Counted from the first letter of the stretch, positions 1-11,780 are shown. The stretch: DNA of 64,000 bases from Amoebidium appalachense (GCA_963693365.1 CAVNZM010000011.1:7750001-7814000), one strand, 5' to 3'. The notes: generated by a model from the sequence alone, not told the origin. Program-made: numbers and translations.

Positions 1-1063
1 TGTTGGTTACACAGTCGTGTAGAGTTTTTATTTCTTGACCGAGAGGGTGGGGTTTTCGTTTTATATAGATTTGGCACGGAAGGTTGCAATGATAGCTGGC
101 AAAGATGGCCTCGTCTTCGCATAATTCATCCCCGGGCTCGATAGAGCAACGGCACCGACTCTGCAGTGCTTCCATGAAACCGCGTGTGTCTTTCAGTGGA
201 TCATCCTCCGGATATTGAGTGATGTCGGTGACGGTAAAGCAGGCACGGATGTTTTCGAACCGGTGTTCGGTCATGAAGCGGGCAAAGTCGTGTACGGGAA
301 ATATGTGGCTTGGGTTCTCTGCTGCCGACGTCCAGTAGTTCGATCTCGAGCCGGGTTCGAATGTTCCAGCCATGTAAATCCACATACCCAACCACCTAAG
401 TAGCTCACCCGGGGTTAAGTCAACCCAATTTTTGTAACGTGCACGACCTACTTCGTTTGTGAGTGGAATGACTGCTGTGAAGAGATACTCCATAGGCATG
501 AAGTGTTCAAACAAACACAGAACACTCTTGCGCTTGTTTAGTGCTAGTGGAATGGTTGGTTTTCTGCGTGGGCCTGTTCTTTTGTCAAGTACTTGCTCAT
601 CTGGAATGGTCCATTGCAAGGTGCACGTGGGGTCGGTGGGGGTAGGTAACTCTACTTGTTCATCTACAAGTTCTATCTCATCTTCATTCTCACTGTCTGT
701 GACAGGAATCTCTACTTGTTGGATGTCTCCATCTGGATCTTCGTCACTATCACTCTCTAGCTCGCTACTTGTGTGTTCACTGTCTTCTTCATCTATTAAA
801 GTTAGCTGATGGCGCAGAACTACTTCTGTGGTACCGTCAAAATCAAACTTTACTTTCCATTCACTGCCTTCGTTTGTCTTGCATCGTTTCACTACTGTGC
901 CAACCAGTATTTGTGTGTCCCAACTCAGGCCGAACTTCTTGTAAGACCAACGTGTGGTGTCATCTGTGAAATCTTCCCCCTGAACCCCGTCAAATATGTA
1001 TGCAAAACAACAGACACGAGCTCCAGAATAAAGTGACTCTATTGGGTCTAATGTTTTGGCCAT
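1..1063 (-). CDS. piggyBac-family transposase, 3' end beyond window
   Basis: One uninterrupted reading frame of 354 codons runs from an ATG at 1063 to the window edge. It should catalyse cut-and-paste transposition at TTAA sites. The N-terminal 90 residues are followed by an acidic linker (about residues 91-140, rich in Asp/Glu/Ser). Then comes the usual piggyBac order: a segment around YKNWVDLTPGELLRWLG (210-226), HDFARFMTEHRFENIR (258-273), and the first catalytic block CEDEAIF with its Asp at about 317. The KP-x3-G-x-E-I-K signature follows at 337-346. The family residues between the Asp block and KP are usually Gly-Arg containing; here they are ASYH, so the copy is divergent or damaged. 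The second and third catalytic Asp lie beyond the edge. No TIR was found at the right end, where homopolymers begin at about 1457. Confidence 0.8.
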   Translation of the reverse strand, partial: MAKTLDPIESLYSGARVCCFAYIFDGVQGEDFTDDTTRWSYKKFGLSWDTQILVGTVVKRCKTNEGSEWKVKFDFDGTTEVVLRHQLTLIDEEDSEHTSSELESDSDEDPDGDIQQVEIPVTDSENEDEIELVDEQVELPTPTDPTCTLQWTIPDEQVLDKRTGPRRKPTIPLALNKRKSVLCLFEHFMPMEYLFTAVIPLTNEVGRARYKNWVDLTPGELLRWLGMWIYMAGTFEPGSRSNYWTSAAENPSHIFPVHDFARFMTEHRFENIRACFTVTDITQYPEDDPLKDTRGFMEALQSRCRCSIEPGDELCEDEAIFASYHCNLPCQIYIKRKPHPLGQEIKTLHDCVTN

Positions 1064-1889
1064 GTTGGGCGCTCATCTTTCACATGAAACCCATGGCTTG
1101 TTGTGTTCGCGGACTCAGCAAGTTTCGTCCGTTTGATCATGAATCATGTTGTTGTCGAGCATGAATTCAAAAACTTGCAACAGCGTCGGCAACCAATAAA
1201 AGCTAGGGAAGGCCTTGTTAGTTACCGTACCAAAGACAAAAAAGGTGTAAACTTATGTTTTCTTACTGGCTGTACAAAAAAAAGCGGGCTCCTGGGCCCC
1301 AATAGCTCGCGGTATCCTTCCGAAACAAGCATTCCTAAAGTACTGCGGTCAGAGTACTTATGGCCGCTAAGTTCTCCGATCAGAGTACATTTCGGATGCA
1401 TCATATAGAGAGGTGGCATCCGGTGGCAAATATGGGCAGACCAGGAGGTATTCAGCCCCCCCCCCCCTCCCCCCCCCCCCCCCCCCCCCCCCCCTGTCCC
1501 CGCAGGAATCCTGCCTTCTTAACAAGGGGTGCGTCTAATTTTATTTTCTTGGGGGGGGGGGGGTAGGGGAGGGGGAGGGGGGTCGAGGGTGGGGGATGGG
1601 GGAGGGGCGGGGGCACTCTGTGCAGTTGTTTGCAGTCCAACAGGGCTGGTAAATGCAGTTCTATTTTTAGATCTTGTGACTTCCCTTTGCTTTGTATGTA
1701 ACCCTTTTGGTTGGCCTATGGTAAGCAAACAGGAAGAACTCTATAAAGCAATGCAAGTGACTGGTAGACATTGTCGAGTGGGGCAAGATGCCAGATTTGC
1801 TTAGCAAACTGAGGCACCCTGCAATCATCCAGTCGTCATACTATTTTTAAGTCCATTTTTAACCAAGGCGTGTGATTGGTGGGCTGCAG
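1064..1889. other. Spacer with poly-C and poly-G tracts, no gene seen
   Basis: A poly-C block (about 1458-1494) and a poly-G block (about 1551-1563 with G-rich continuation to 1610) are visible. An upstream exon of the next gene must lie here or further left, because the exon at 1890 begins at a splice acceptor. A short ATG frame at 1789 ends in TAA after 20 codons and offers no phase-compatible donor. I see no piggyBac terminus (GGG followed by TTAA). Confidence 0.4.
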
Positions 1890-2150
1890 AAGGACGTGGT
1901 GCAGCAAGCCGTCAAGCAGCGGAAGCTTCTAGCAATGTACCGCAACAAAATGATCATGCGGGCACTCGCCCACGAAGACTACACCCTGTGGATGGCCCGT
2001 GCGTCTACCCCTGTGCCCCAAAGAAAAAAAAAGCTGATGCACGCCTTGCGTATAGGCGCATTTACTCATGCATGCACACACGCAAACACAGGCATACACA
2101 AACACACACACATGTACACGCAGATACATGCGCGCGCGCGCACACACACA

Positions 2151-2193
<43 letters not shown>

Positions 2194-2313
2194 CTGCGCG
2201 CACACACACACCTCCGCGCGCACACACACCTCCGCGCTCGCACGCACACGCACACACACACATACACACACACACATACACCGCTCGCACGCACACGCAC
2301 GCAAGCACGCACG

Positions 2314-2367
<54 letters not shown>

Positions 2368-5300
2368 GTATGACTTCATCTAGATTTGTTTGTTGTGGAT
2401 GTCTGGTGCTGAATGGGTAATGGTGAATGCGAATGAGAGAGCGTGTGTGTATAACTTAGTAGATTGTATGACTTGATTCTTCTGTTTCCCTGTTCCCTTT
2501 CATTTCTTTTCCCCTTTCTTTTCTTTCCTTCCTTCTTCTTCTTTTAATTTTTTAATTGTTGTTCTTTATTTGTTTATTTTCGATATATATTGTGTGTGTG
2601 TGTGGGGGGGGGGGGGGGGGGGGGGGGCTACTGCACTGGAGAAGAAATGATATGCAAGCTGACTTCCTTTTATGCAGCGGATGTGGGAAAGATGCCACCT
2701 GATCTGCTCAAGACATGGGTGGCCTTCAAAGTGGATGCAGTCACGTAGGTGCCCCCGGGGGGTGGGGTGGGCGGCGGCGTTGGGGGGAGGGGGGGGGAGG
2801 GGGGGAGGAGGGCGTGGTAGGTAGCGGTGTGTGTGAGTGTGGGGATGTGTGTGTTAGTGTGTGTGTGTTAGTGTGTGTGTGTGTTATTGGTGGTGTGTAA
2901 ACAACTGTACACATGAACTGTACATGTTTACTAAAGAATGTGATCTACTAGCACACGATTCGTGCTTTGTCATGAATATCACATAAATATTATGTCCGCA
3001 CCAATAGGACTCACTCTGACCTAAGAATTGAACCATATATGGTTCTTCAGCTGCATACCACATAAACGAAGTGAACCAATAAGAGGTTTGCATAAATAGG
3101 ACAAAGGTCTGACTGGCTCGGACCGCACCAGAATCACGAATGGCATGTTGCCACCCGCGCTGGCCGCGGATGAACCAATCCTGGGCCTTGATCCGAAACC
3201 TGGGGGCTATATAAGAAAGCCGTCCCAGTACGGGGATCACATCAGTGAAGTCTGAGACAGACTGAGTCGGCCCATAGTAAAAGCAACCTGGCCGCGTGTG
3301 CCTTTCTACCCGTTCTCTGTCTTTATTTTGATTCAGTTGTACTCTGCCTTATCCTAACTAGTCCAACTGTTTACATTGGCGACCGCGCAGTTCAAGAATC
3401 TCGCATCCTTCGAATCTCACATCTTTCAATCAGTTCAAGAATCTCACATCTTTCAATCAGCTCAAGAATCTCCCATGGCCGATCACAATCCTTTTTACCC
3501 CGATGATAGGCACATCTTTCCTTGTCCGGCTTAGAATATATACACCTACAAGTTTGAAGTGGCCAGCCCACCTACACGGAAAGAATTGAAAGCATGTAAA
3601 ACTTCTTTTGCTACGACACATCAAAAATGTGAAGAAAAACGAATACACAACGAAACAACGAATACACGAACAAACGAATAAAGAATTGCTAACGAAACAA
3701 TGAACTGACGAAAAACGAACCATCACGAATACGCAATGAAATAAAGAATTAACGACAAACGATTGCATAGAGGAAATACGAAATGAATGCAACACGAAAA
3801 CAAAACGAAGTAACGAAGTTATCAAACGACAAAAAACGAAAAACGAAAGCAAAATGAACTGGAAATACGAAAATGAAAGGACGAATGCACAACACTGCTT
3901 GGGTTGCAATGCACACAGCCCCCTCTATGTTAGGAAGAAAATAAAACCGTTGCCCTTGCGTGCATTGCCCTATTGCACACTGCCATCGTGTCCATGCCAC
4001 CGCATGCACGTCCACACTCGCAAGCCAGATGCACGGCCACTTTCAGCACAAATGCACTTAACGAAGAAGATAGTCGCTGTTGCTATAGCATGTAGGACCT
4101 AAGATCTTATGAAAGTAGTGTTGCATGCATGCTTCGAATCCCTTGCTGTTCTCGAATACAGCATGCCCCATAGTTTAGCGCCCAGGATGCACAACATGCG
4201 CATGAATGTATGCTGGCATGCCTAAACACATTACGAACATATGCCTGACTCATGTATGGCGGCCCTTCCTGGTGCCACGCCCTAACGAATTTGCACTCTT
4301 GGTGCACAAAAGGCATGTAATAAAGTCGATGCAGAACTTTTGTTCATGCATGTGAAAAACAAAGAAGGTGTTGGGTACGAATTTTAAGGTGAATGCCCGT
4401 CTGTGGCAATACGGTGTAACATACCAATTACACTGTCAAGCCTTGCACTAGCTGCCGGCACACCCCCACCAGAACAAAAGAATGTGGTATGGGCACCGCT
4501 CCCTCACAACCCCATCATACAGTGTCAGTATTTTGGCTGGAAGCCTTTCAGTTTCGAATTACGAATACCCTCCTTCACTACTGAAGAAAGTGACGTGGAA
4601 GACAAATACGAATACGAATGCAAGGTGTTGTTGACTAACACATCGGACCATCATGTGTACCTACTAGGCCCTGGTACGGAGGTGACCATGTTATTCCCTT
4701 GCAATATGATGACACTGTAACAATTTAGCACGTGCATACCCCACCAATGGGCACATGCGGGAGACAACCCCACAAGCTGCCTTATTGGGCACCTCTGCTA
4801 AAACGAATATTCTTCTCACGAAGGAACAGAAGAATGCCACGAACACGAACCACACACTCACCAGGCAGCTACTTACATCTAATGTATGTAAGAAGTAGGG
4901 TGTGTGAACGGGGTAACTTCATGAACACCAACACGAAAGAAAGCACAGCACAAAGCAGTTCCACGAATACGAATGGTTTTGGTATTCCACACAACGAACA
5001 GAACCTACAGTAGGGCCACCTACAAATGAAGCAGAGGATGGGGCACCATCCAGACCTGCACTGGAGGATATGAAAACACGAAGCGCGCTCACGAAGTTGC
5101 TTACAAAAGAAAGGGCGACTCCGACGACTTTTCTTTTTAGGCCAAGCCTCCAGAAGAATGTATTATGCCTGGAATCCCCCTGCTCAACGAAAATGGCTGG
5201 CAAATGGGATACGAAAACTGCTCACGAATGGAAGCATGTGTTTTCTGAAGGAGGCTTGCTTTGCCTACCCTCTTCTTATGAATTATGAACCGGGCTTTTA

Positions 5301-7357
5301 CTGGTTCTGACGGGTGATATATTTCTTTATGTCGCCCAACGAAGAACACTTGGGCATTTTTATTCTGTTTTTCCCAGCTCCGATGATGCAGGGTTAAAGC
5401 TGAAAGGAAAGAAGTGCTCTTTGTTCATGAAAGAAGTGGCTTTTCCGGCCATGGTGACTCGCCTTACAGTCTTAAGGTAGAACCGGGATAAGGAGCAGCG
5501 GCTAAGCCTTGAAGCTATCCACCACTACCTGAGCTACGAAGTGACCTAAGGCTCGAGTTATATTCATTATCGAATGTTTGGTATGATCATTCATCCACAC
5601 AACCAAATTACTCGCAATTGAAAACGAATCTGCGGGAGTATCCTAAAAAGGAAAAATTCCCAAAAAGGAAAATACTACTTCTACAGAAAAGCCAAGCACA
5701 GAGACGAAGGCTTAGCGAATTATTCGCACGCACACTCTGCAACAATCTTCGCCACGAAAATGAAATCACAGAAGAATGCTGCATGAATTTACGTTTTGGC
5801 AAATGAAGAAGTGCTCATAGACGTGCACAACTCTATTCCACCGTCCTTGCTCTGTTCTGTCCAGCAGCTCGGCACACACAAGAATTCTCGCTGAAGGTTG
5901 TTTATCGCCTCTCAGCCTGGTGGTTTGCTTGTCTAACGACACCACCAGGCTCCCGACAAGGGGGGAGTGTAAACAACTGTACACATGAACTGTACATGTT
6001 TACTAAAGAATGTGATCTACTAGCACACGATTCGTGCTTTGTCATGAATATCACATAAATATTATGTCCGCACCAATAGGACTCACTCTGACCTAAGAAT
6101 TGAACCATATATGGTTCTTCAGCTGCATACCACATAAACGAAGTGAACCAATAAGAGGTTTGCATAAATAGGACAAAGGTCTGACTGGCTCGGACCGCAC
6201 CAGAATCACGAATGGCATGTTGCCACCCGCGCTGGCCGCGGATGAACCAATCCTGGGCCTTGATCCGAAACCTGGGGGCTATATAAGAAAGCCGTCCCAG
6301 TACGGGGATCACATCAGTGAAGTCTGAGACAGACTGAGTCGGCCCATAGTAAAAGCAACCTGGCCGCGTGTGCCTTTCTACCCGTTCTCTGTCTTTATTT
6401 TGATTCAGTTGTACTCTGCCTTATCCTAACTAGTCCAACTGTTGGTGGTGGTGGTGGGGGGGGGGGGGGGGAGGGGGGAGGGTTGAGCGAAAAGGGGGAG
6501 GGGGGGAGGGGGGGGGTGTATGAAGGTGTGTGGGTGCGTGTGTCTGTGGTGGTGGTGGTGGTGGTGGTGGGGGGGGGGGGGGGGGGGGGGGGGGGAGAGG
6601 GGGGGGGGCAGATGTGTGTGTGTATGTGGAGTGTGTGTGTGTGTTTGGGTCAGTGTATCTGTCAGTGTCTGTGTGTGCGTGGATCCGGCCGGGGCCCTAT
6701 TGCACCCCACGCGCAAACATTATGGACGCCGGGGGGGGGGAAGGGGGAGGGGGGGGGGGGGGGGGTTGTGAATGAGTGCTGGTGTGTTGTTGTGTTCATG
6801 CCAGGGAGAGGGAGGTATGGGGGTGGAGAGTTATGTGCATATGACTAACAGCCCGTCCCCCCCTTTACTTCCTTCCCCCTCTCCCCCCTGGGGTCTCCCC
6901 CATTGCAGCACTTTAGAGAACTCGACGGTCAAGCCCTACAGCGAGCTACAAAAGGTATACACCCTCCCTGCTGGCACCAGGCACAGCACATAAAGTAAAC
7001 CTAGCTGCCTGCCTGTAATATTTTCAAAAAAAGGGACAAAGGAATTAAAGAAATGTTGAAAGAGTATCAGACCCGCATACGGGCAAAACTAATGTGCTGG
7101 TTGTTTCACAGTTGTTTGTCCCACCATGGTCCAATAACATCATTCTTCAATACACATGACCAAATTCCTGTGTTTTTGAGGTTTACCGGCTTTGATGATA
7201 TTAGACACACAACATACATGAGTCGGGAGAGAAGACAGAACGGGGGGAATCAGAGGAAATGTCAGAAGGAGGCATAGAAGTCGGGTTTCCGATGGTGCAT
7301 GTTGTGGATTTCCTTGTTTTTCTTCTCTCTCTTTCTTTTTGTTTCTTCTTTTTACCT

Positions 7358-7393
<36 letters not shown>

Positions 7394-7734
7394 TTTTTTT
7401 TTCCCTGTTTGTTGTTTTTTCTTGTCTTTACATTTCAGCTTTCAGATTGAATAGAGGTGCTGGTGTGAGACCACCTTCTTAATCTTCATAGACTAATCCA
7501 CCTCATCCCCCCCCCCCCCCCCCCCCCCCCTCCCCCCTCCTCCTCCTCCTTCTCCCCCCTTCCATCTTCACACCCCATTCACTCACACATTCAACACATG
7601 ACCGCACAACACACACATACCCACTTACTTAAACCACACACCGCGTCAGCACACACACACTTGCCTGCACGCGTGCACACACACACACACACACACGCAC
7701 ACACACACACACGCACACACACACACACAAATAC

Positions 7735-7827
<93 letters not shown>

Positions 7828-8349
7828 GCGCGCACGCACGCACGCACAGTGGGGCTTCGAGACGATGTGTAATGTAGGAGCCAGGGATGATTTGGACCGT
7901 CGGAAAGATGAGTTGGTTATGCTAGACCTTGCCGGAGGTCCCCTTTTACTCGTGAAGACCCCCCCCCCCCCCCCCCCCCTCCCCGCGCCCCCCTGTCCTC
8001 CCCCTCCAAAAAAAAATAATAAAATAAAAATAAAAAACAAAATGTTCCCGTGCTATTCCTATGGCCGCCGCCAGCCCCACCAGTGGTATTAGCAATTGAC
8101 ACGCGCTTTTTTGACTGAGATTTTACGGGTTTTTTTTTTTTGCATAACAATCAGGCTGGTTTGCCGGTTACAAGGGTAAAAGGTGGCATGTAACTATCTC
8201 CCTGAATACTATCTCACAAATATCTCTCCATCCCCACAGGTCAAGTCTGAGCTGCACCGTCAGGGTGTCAACTTTCCAACATTTCCCCTCATCGGCTCCA
8301 TGTGGGAACAGGTCCGTCTCTTGCCCTGTCCTCCTCCCCTAAAGCTTGG

Positions 8350-8381
<32 letters not shown>

Positions 8382-8418
8382 TTTGTTTGTTTGTTTGTTT
8401 GTTTGTTTGTTTGTTTGT

Positions 8419-8470
<52 letters not shown>

Positions 8471-8543
8471 CTCTTGTAATTTTTTTACGTTTTGTGTTCG
8501 ATCTTCCGATGTCTTCACTTCTATGGTCCCAATCATTTAGTGC

Positions 8544-8576
<33 letters not shown>

Positions 8577-8841
8577 AGGGCGATTTGAGCTCAGTCCACC
8601 TTCCCTTCTCTGTCCCTTTTTGAGCTGATCACAGCTTTTGATGCTCATAAACATCTGGGCACGTAAGCCGCGAAACTCACGTGCAGGTACTGTGTGCATG
8701 CAGGTGGGGACGGAGGGTGTTGAGATGGATGGGATCTGCTACATGGCTACGGCCATGGGCTTTGCCTGCTGGGGCAGCCCAGACAACGTCACCAGGCACA
8801 TAGCCCAGCCACCACCACTGGACCCGTGGAGATTGGCCTGA
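1890..8841 (+). CDS. Unrecognised protein, last five exons, 5' end missing
   Basis: Five exons join with consistent phase: 1890-1998, 2678-2744, 6909-6954, 8240-8311 and 8704-8841 (TGA). Acceptors end in ctgcag, atgcag, ttgcag, ccacag and atgcag; donors are gtgcgt, gtaggt, gtatac and gtccgt. Together they encode 143 residues. The first exon is basic ([20 protein letters not shown]). The middle contains [18 protein letters not shown]. The C-terminus has [10 protein letters not shown] and ends [17 protein letters not shown] then LDPWRLA. I do not recognise the family. The exon at 1890 has an upstream in-frame stop and no ATG, so at least one exon is missing. An LTR retrotransposon sits in the second intron listed. 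The next gene, on the same strand, starts 1.4 kb later. Confidence 0.6.
2127..2365. repeat. (AC)n microsatellite with CGCG interruptions
   Basis: Near-continuous AC dinucleotides in the intron after exon 1890-1998, interrupted by CTCCGCGC-type motifs. It produces spurious His-Thr and Cys-Val reading frames on both strands. Confidence 0.95.
2896..3375 (+). repeat. 5' LTR, 480 bp
   Basis: Begins TGTAAACAACTG and ends CAACTGTTTACA. It matches 5968-6443 at a constant offset of 3072 bases. It contains three CCAAT/ATTGG-like motifs (for example near 3000, 3076 and 3174) and a TATA box, as expected for a U3 promoter. Confidence 0.9.
3208..3215 (+). promoter_or_regulatory. TATA box in 5' LTR
   Basis: TATATAAG lies after a GC-rich segment about 160 bp before the LTR end. 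The same motif is at 6280-6287 in the other LTR, so the right copy could read out into the host intron. Confidence 0.5.
4403..4720 (+). CDS. 105-codon reading frame inside the retroelement, no ATG
   Basis: Open from a GTG at 4403 to TAA. The composition looks protein-like rather than low-complexity, with a segment [19 protein letters not shown] near the end. That pattern of alternating hydrophobic strands and a Gly-x-Gly turn is faintly reminiscent of the dUTPase fold, which some LTR elements carry. This is a resemblance by eye only. No conserved dUTPase active-site motif can be assigned, and the frame lacks an ATG. Confidence 0.25.
   Translation: MAIRCNIPITLSSLALAAGTPPPEQKNVVWAPLPHNPIIQCQYFGWKPFSFELRIPSFTTEESDVEDKYEYECKVLLTNTSDHHVYLLGPGTEVTMLFPCNMMTL
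5968..6443 (+). repeat. 3' LTR, terminal TACA missing
   Basis: Copy of the 5' LTR at offset 3072. It stops at CAACTGTT and runs straight into a GGT/GGTGG simple repeat and poly-G, lacking the last four bases TACA of the left copy. Confidence 0.9.
6444..6770. repeat. GGT/poly-G/GT simple-repeat block
   Basis: (GGT)n, long poly-G and GT-rich DNA between the 3' LTR and the exon at 6909. No coding signal was found. Confidence 0.8.
7662..7850. repeat. (AC)n and (GC/GCAC)n microsatellite
   Basis: AC dinucleotides, then alternating CG (7813-7832) and GCAC units, in the intron before the exon at 8240. Confidence 0.9.
8350..8470. repeat. poly-T / (GTTT)n / poly-G compound tract
   Basis: A run of T, then about nine GTTT units, then about 50 G, directly downstream of the exon ending at 8311. 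A poly-C run follows at about 8547-8576. Confidence 0.9.
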
Positions 8842-9990
8842 AGTGGTTTTATTACGAAGGATAGAGGTGCTTTTATTGTTGTTGAGAAGGGATTGATGGA
8901 TATTGGTTTTGAATGAAAGCTCCCTTGCGTACACACACATGCAAGACACACACACAAACACACGCAAGCGTATACACGGGCACACGAAGAGATGCACACG
9001 CACGCACACTGGCGTTCACACATACCGAAACACACACACACACCTGGAAGCCGTGTGTTGGATTTGCAAATCGTCTCGTATCCCCTGTGTGGAGATCGTA
9101 ACACATGTCCACAGTGACCCACCACGGGCATACGAGAACATACATTCAACGATGTGTTGTGGATACTAGGGGTATTTTTTCCCCTATTTTTCGTTGGTTG
9201 GTTAGTTTTGTTTATGGTTACACGCACTTACACGCACGCACACAGACACGCACACACACACGCGGCGCGCACGCGCGCGCACACACACACACACAAACAC
9301 CACACACACACACATGCACACACACATGCACACATGCACACATATGCACACACACACACAAACACACACACACACTAGCTCACCAATACCACACAAAATG
9401 CAACACGTGTCATGTGTGGCACTCTCCTTTACTTATTGCCGCTTGCACCTGTATTTGTTAGCACCTAAATTGTGTGAAGGTCTGTTTGATATTGAAGGTA
9501 GCGCTTATGCAGTTGACCTGCCCAACCGAATGTGTCTCCAAAGTAGGAGAAATGTTTTGCACATATGTAGTATATATGAAGTAGGTCGAATAGTGTCAAG
9601 CTGCTACTGATTTATACGAATAAATATATGTTGATAACGCCTTCGTGTTGCACTGTGGGCGTATGTCAATATCAAGCAGTTTACTGCATAATACCATTGT
9701 AGATAGTGATGTAAATTTGGTCCTGTGGGCATGCCCACATGCATTACAATTAATTGCGAAGCATCCATGTAAAACGTTGCATGGAAGTTATGGTGTTCAG
9801 CTGCAACAGCATTATGGTTATTCAGGCGATGGATAGCCATTGTAGTAATTACCTCACCAGATTCATACCTTGACCAATGTTGAACATGTGTTGTGTTGTG
9901 TTTGTAAACGTCGTGCACTGATCAGTGTGTTGGAAGGTTGTGATTGCGCAAACCAGGTGGATTGCGCAAACCCGATCAGAGGCTTCTAGA
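8842..9990. other. Intergenic: AC-rich repeats, otherwise nothing recognised
   Basis: (AC)n and CACG repeats at 8930-9050 and 9226-9376. The stretch 9400-9990 is ordinary AT-richer DNA with no exon chain I can support. Confidence 0.4.
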
Positions 9991-10215
9991 ACACCGTCGT
10001 TAACAGCTTTGCGAATATTCTCATTAACTTTAGCCAATCACCGTCTTTGCGAATATTCTTATGACGTAAACACGCCCACTCTACCGCGCGCGACTAAATG
10101 CGACTAATGAATTTCCGGCCGCGCCCAGAGGGGTGCAAATATCGATTTTACGTTTTACGTTCCGCTTGGGCTCTGTGTGCTTTTAGCCCCGTTCAGAATT
10201 TTCCCGCCAGGTCAA
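9949..10215 (+). promoter_or_regulatory. Promoter region of the COX7A-like gene
   Basis: Contains two TTGCGCAAAC boxes (at about 9945 and 9960), two TTGCGAATATTCT boxes (at about 10009 and 10047), a CCAAT box (10034-10038), a CRE-like TGACGTAA (10062-10069) and TTTTCCCGCC (10199-10208) just before the ATG. The duplicated boxes suggest paired factor sites. The assignment is by motif only. Confidence 0.5.
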
Positions 10216-11745
10216 ATGGACTCTGCACGTAAAAGCTACAAGAGTAAGGTACAAAGCAGTGCCGGCGCAAACATGGGGCTCTTCGCTGGTCTGGTCATGC
10301 GCCCAAACAGGGTCCCAGAGATGCAGGCGGTCATTCAGGTGTGTGCATGTGTGCGTGTGTGCTTGCTTGTGCCGTGTGCGCGTCCCGTGTGCGTGTGGAC
10401 GTGTATGTGTGAGTGTGCGTATGGGACCTGGGAACGAACAGACAGCCTATATGGGTGTGGGAGGATTTTTGACAGTTCTGTGGACGATGTTGAGCACATG
10501 TGACACACACGCACAGCAGTGGGGAGCTACTGGTTCCACACAAGCTTTCATGTCGCCTGTGGGAGATGCGATAATTGGTGAGAAACAGCTACTTCCGAGA
10601 TACAACGCTCTAAACGCAGTTTTTTTTGCTTTTTTTTTGGACCGCGGGGATTCATAATCACGGACAAGGGTTCAAAGGGCTACAGGACACAAAGGGTGGC
10701 TTGATCTTGACACGGGCCGACCAGCATGCCCTTCCCACGGGCACCTTCGTTCGGTTGTTACGTTTTGGGTTTCAAACAGCCAGCACTGGACGTGGTGACT
10801 CATATGTTAGATCTAAAATAAGTCCAGTGAGGATTGCACGAGTAGGACAGGGTCAGGGGGCACTTTTTTGTCACAAAAATGTGCTGCTATTCGACCAGAG
10901 CACTGCTGCAGGGGATGCTCCTAAATCATCAGTTTGTGCATCCGTAGCATCCTGGAAACGGGCTAATTTCCTGGACTCTATTATAGGTCAGGACGGTTTG
11001 TTTGGGGATAACGTGTGGGCAGGGGGGGGAGGGAGGGTGCATCACTTTGGATGATCTGGTCTTCGAATTATTTTTGTCTCCCTCCTTTTTGGGAGCAATG
11101 GGGAGAAGGGGAGGGGGGAGGGGCTCTGTTGGTCATGACACAAACATGTGGACAATAAACATAAAGACGAACAAGCTTATTTGCATTTGTGTGCATGCAT
11201 ATGTAGAATAAGAGGGAGATGGTTTGGTGTTGGCACTGGGATCTGCACATGCCTGCACGCACACTTGTAAGCGCACGCATATGCATGTTGCCCAAGCTAT
11301 CTTGTGTAATATGGTCTTCTTTCTGTCTGTTATGCATGCATATCCTCCGAGGGTCACATTCTTGTATACTTGCGGGTGCACATGGGCGAGCGAAGGCTTC
11401 CGTAAGTTTTTGTTAGTCACCCGCTTCTTCTAATAATGTCATGCTCCCCCCCCCCACTCCTCTCTCCCTCCATCCATCCCTGCCCCTGCCTCCTCCTCCT
11501 CCTCCTCCCGGCGCCTGTTTATACACGAGCTATCCCGCCCCGCCCTTTTGTTGATGTTTTTTGCCTCCCTTGATGATGTGCTTCTCTTCTGTTGGGCTTT
11601 ACCATGGGGTCTCCCTATTCTTTCGTGCGCTCACTGACTGGCACCTTAGCGCTGTGTTTTGGATGTTGGTGTATAGAGCTGAATTTCTCAATCTACCCCT
11701 CCCCCTCCCCCCCCCCCCTCCCCCCCCCCCATTCCCTCCCCTGTT

Positions 11746-11780
<35 letters not shown>

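Larger units (their letters stand above)
2896..6443 (+). mobile_element. Non-autonomous LTR retrotransposon (TRIM/LARD-like)
   Basis: Two direct repeats bound the element: 2896-3375 and 5968-6443. The LTR opens TGTAAACA and the left copy closes TGTTTACA, a perfect 8-bp inverted end. A primer-binding-like site (TTGGCGACCGCGCAG, 3376-3390) follows the left LTR. A purine tract (gacaaggggggag, 5955-5967) precedes the right one. The interior is about 2.6 kb. It has one 19-codon ATG frame at 3474 and no recognisable gag, protease, reverse transcriptase or integrase, so mobilisation would need enzymes supplied in trans. The two LTRs look identical across every stretch I compared, implying recent insertion. 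Flanks share GGTG, a possible target duplication. Orientation assumes PBS at left and PPT at right, which makes it sense with respect to the host gene. Confidence 0.85.

Noticed and set aside
2884-3240. Minus-strand frame repeated at 5902-6312 with an identical product
   Set aside because: It lies wholly in the LTRs, antisense to the promoter, and is identical only because the LTRs are.
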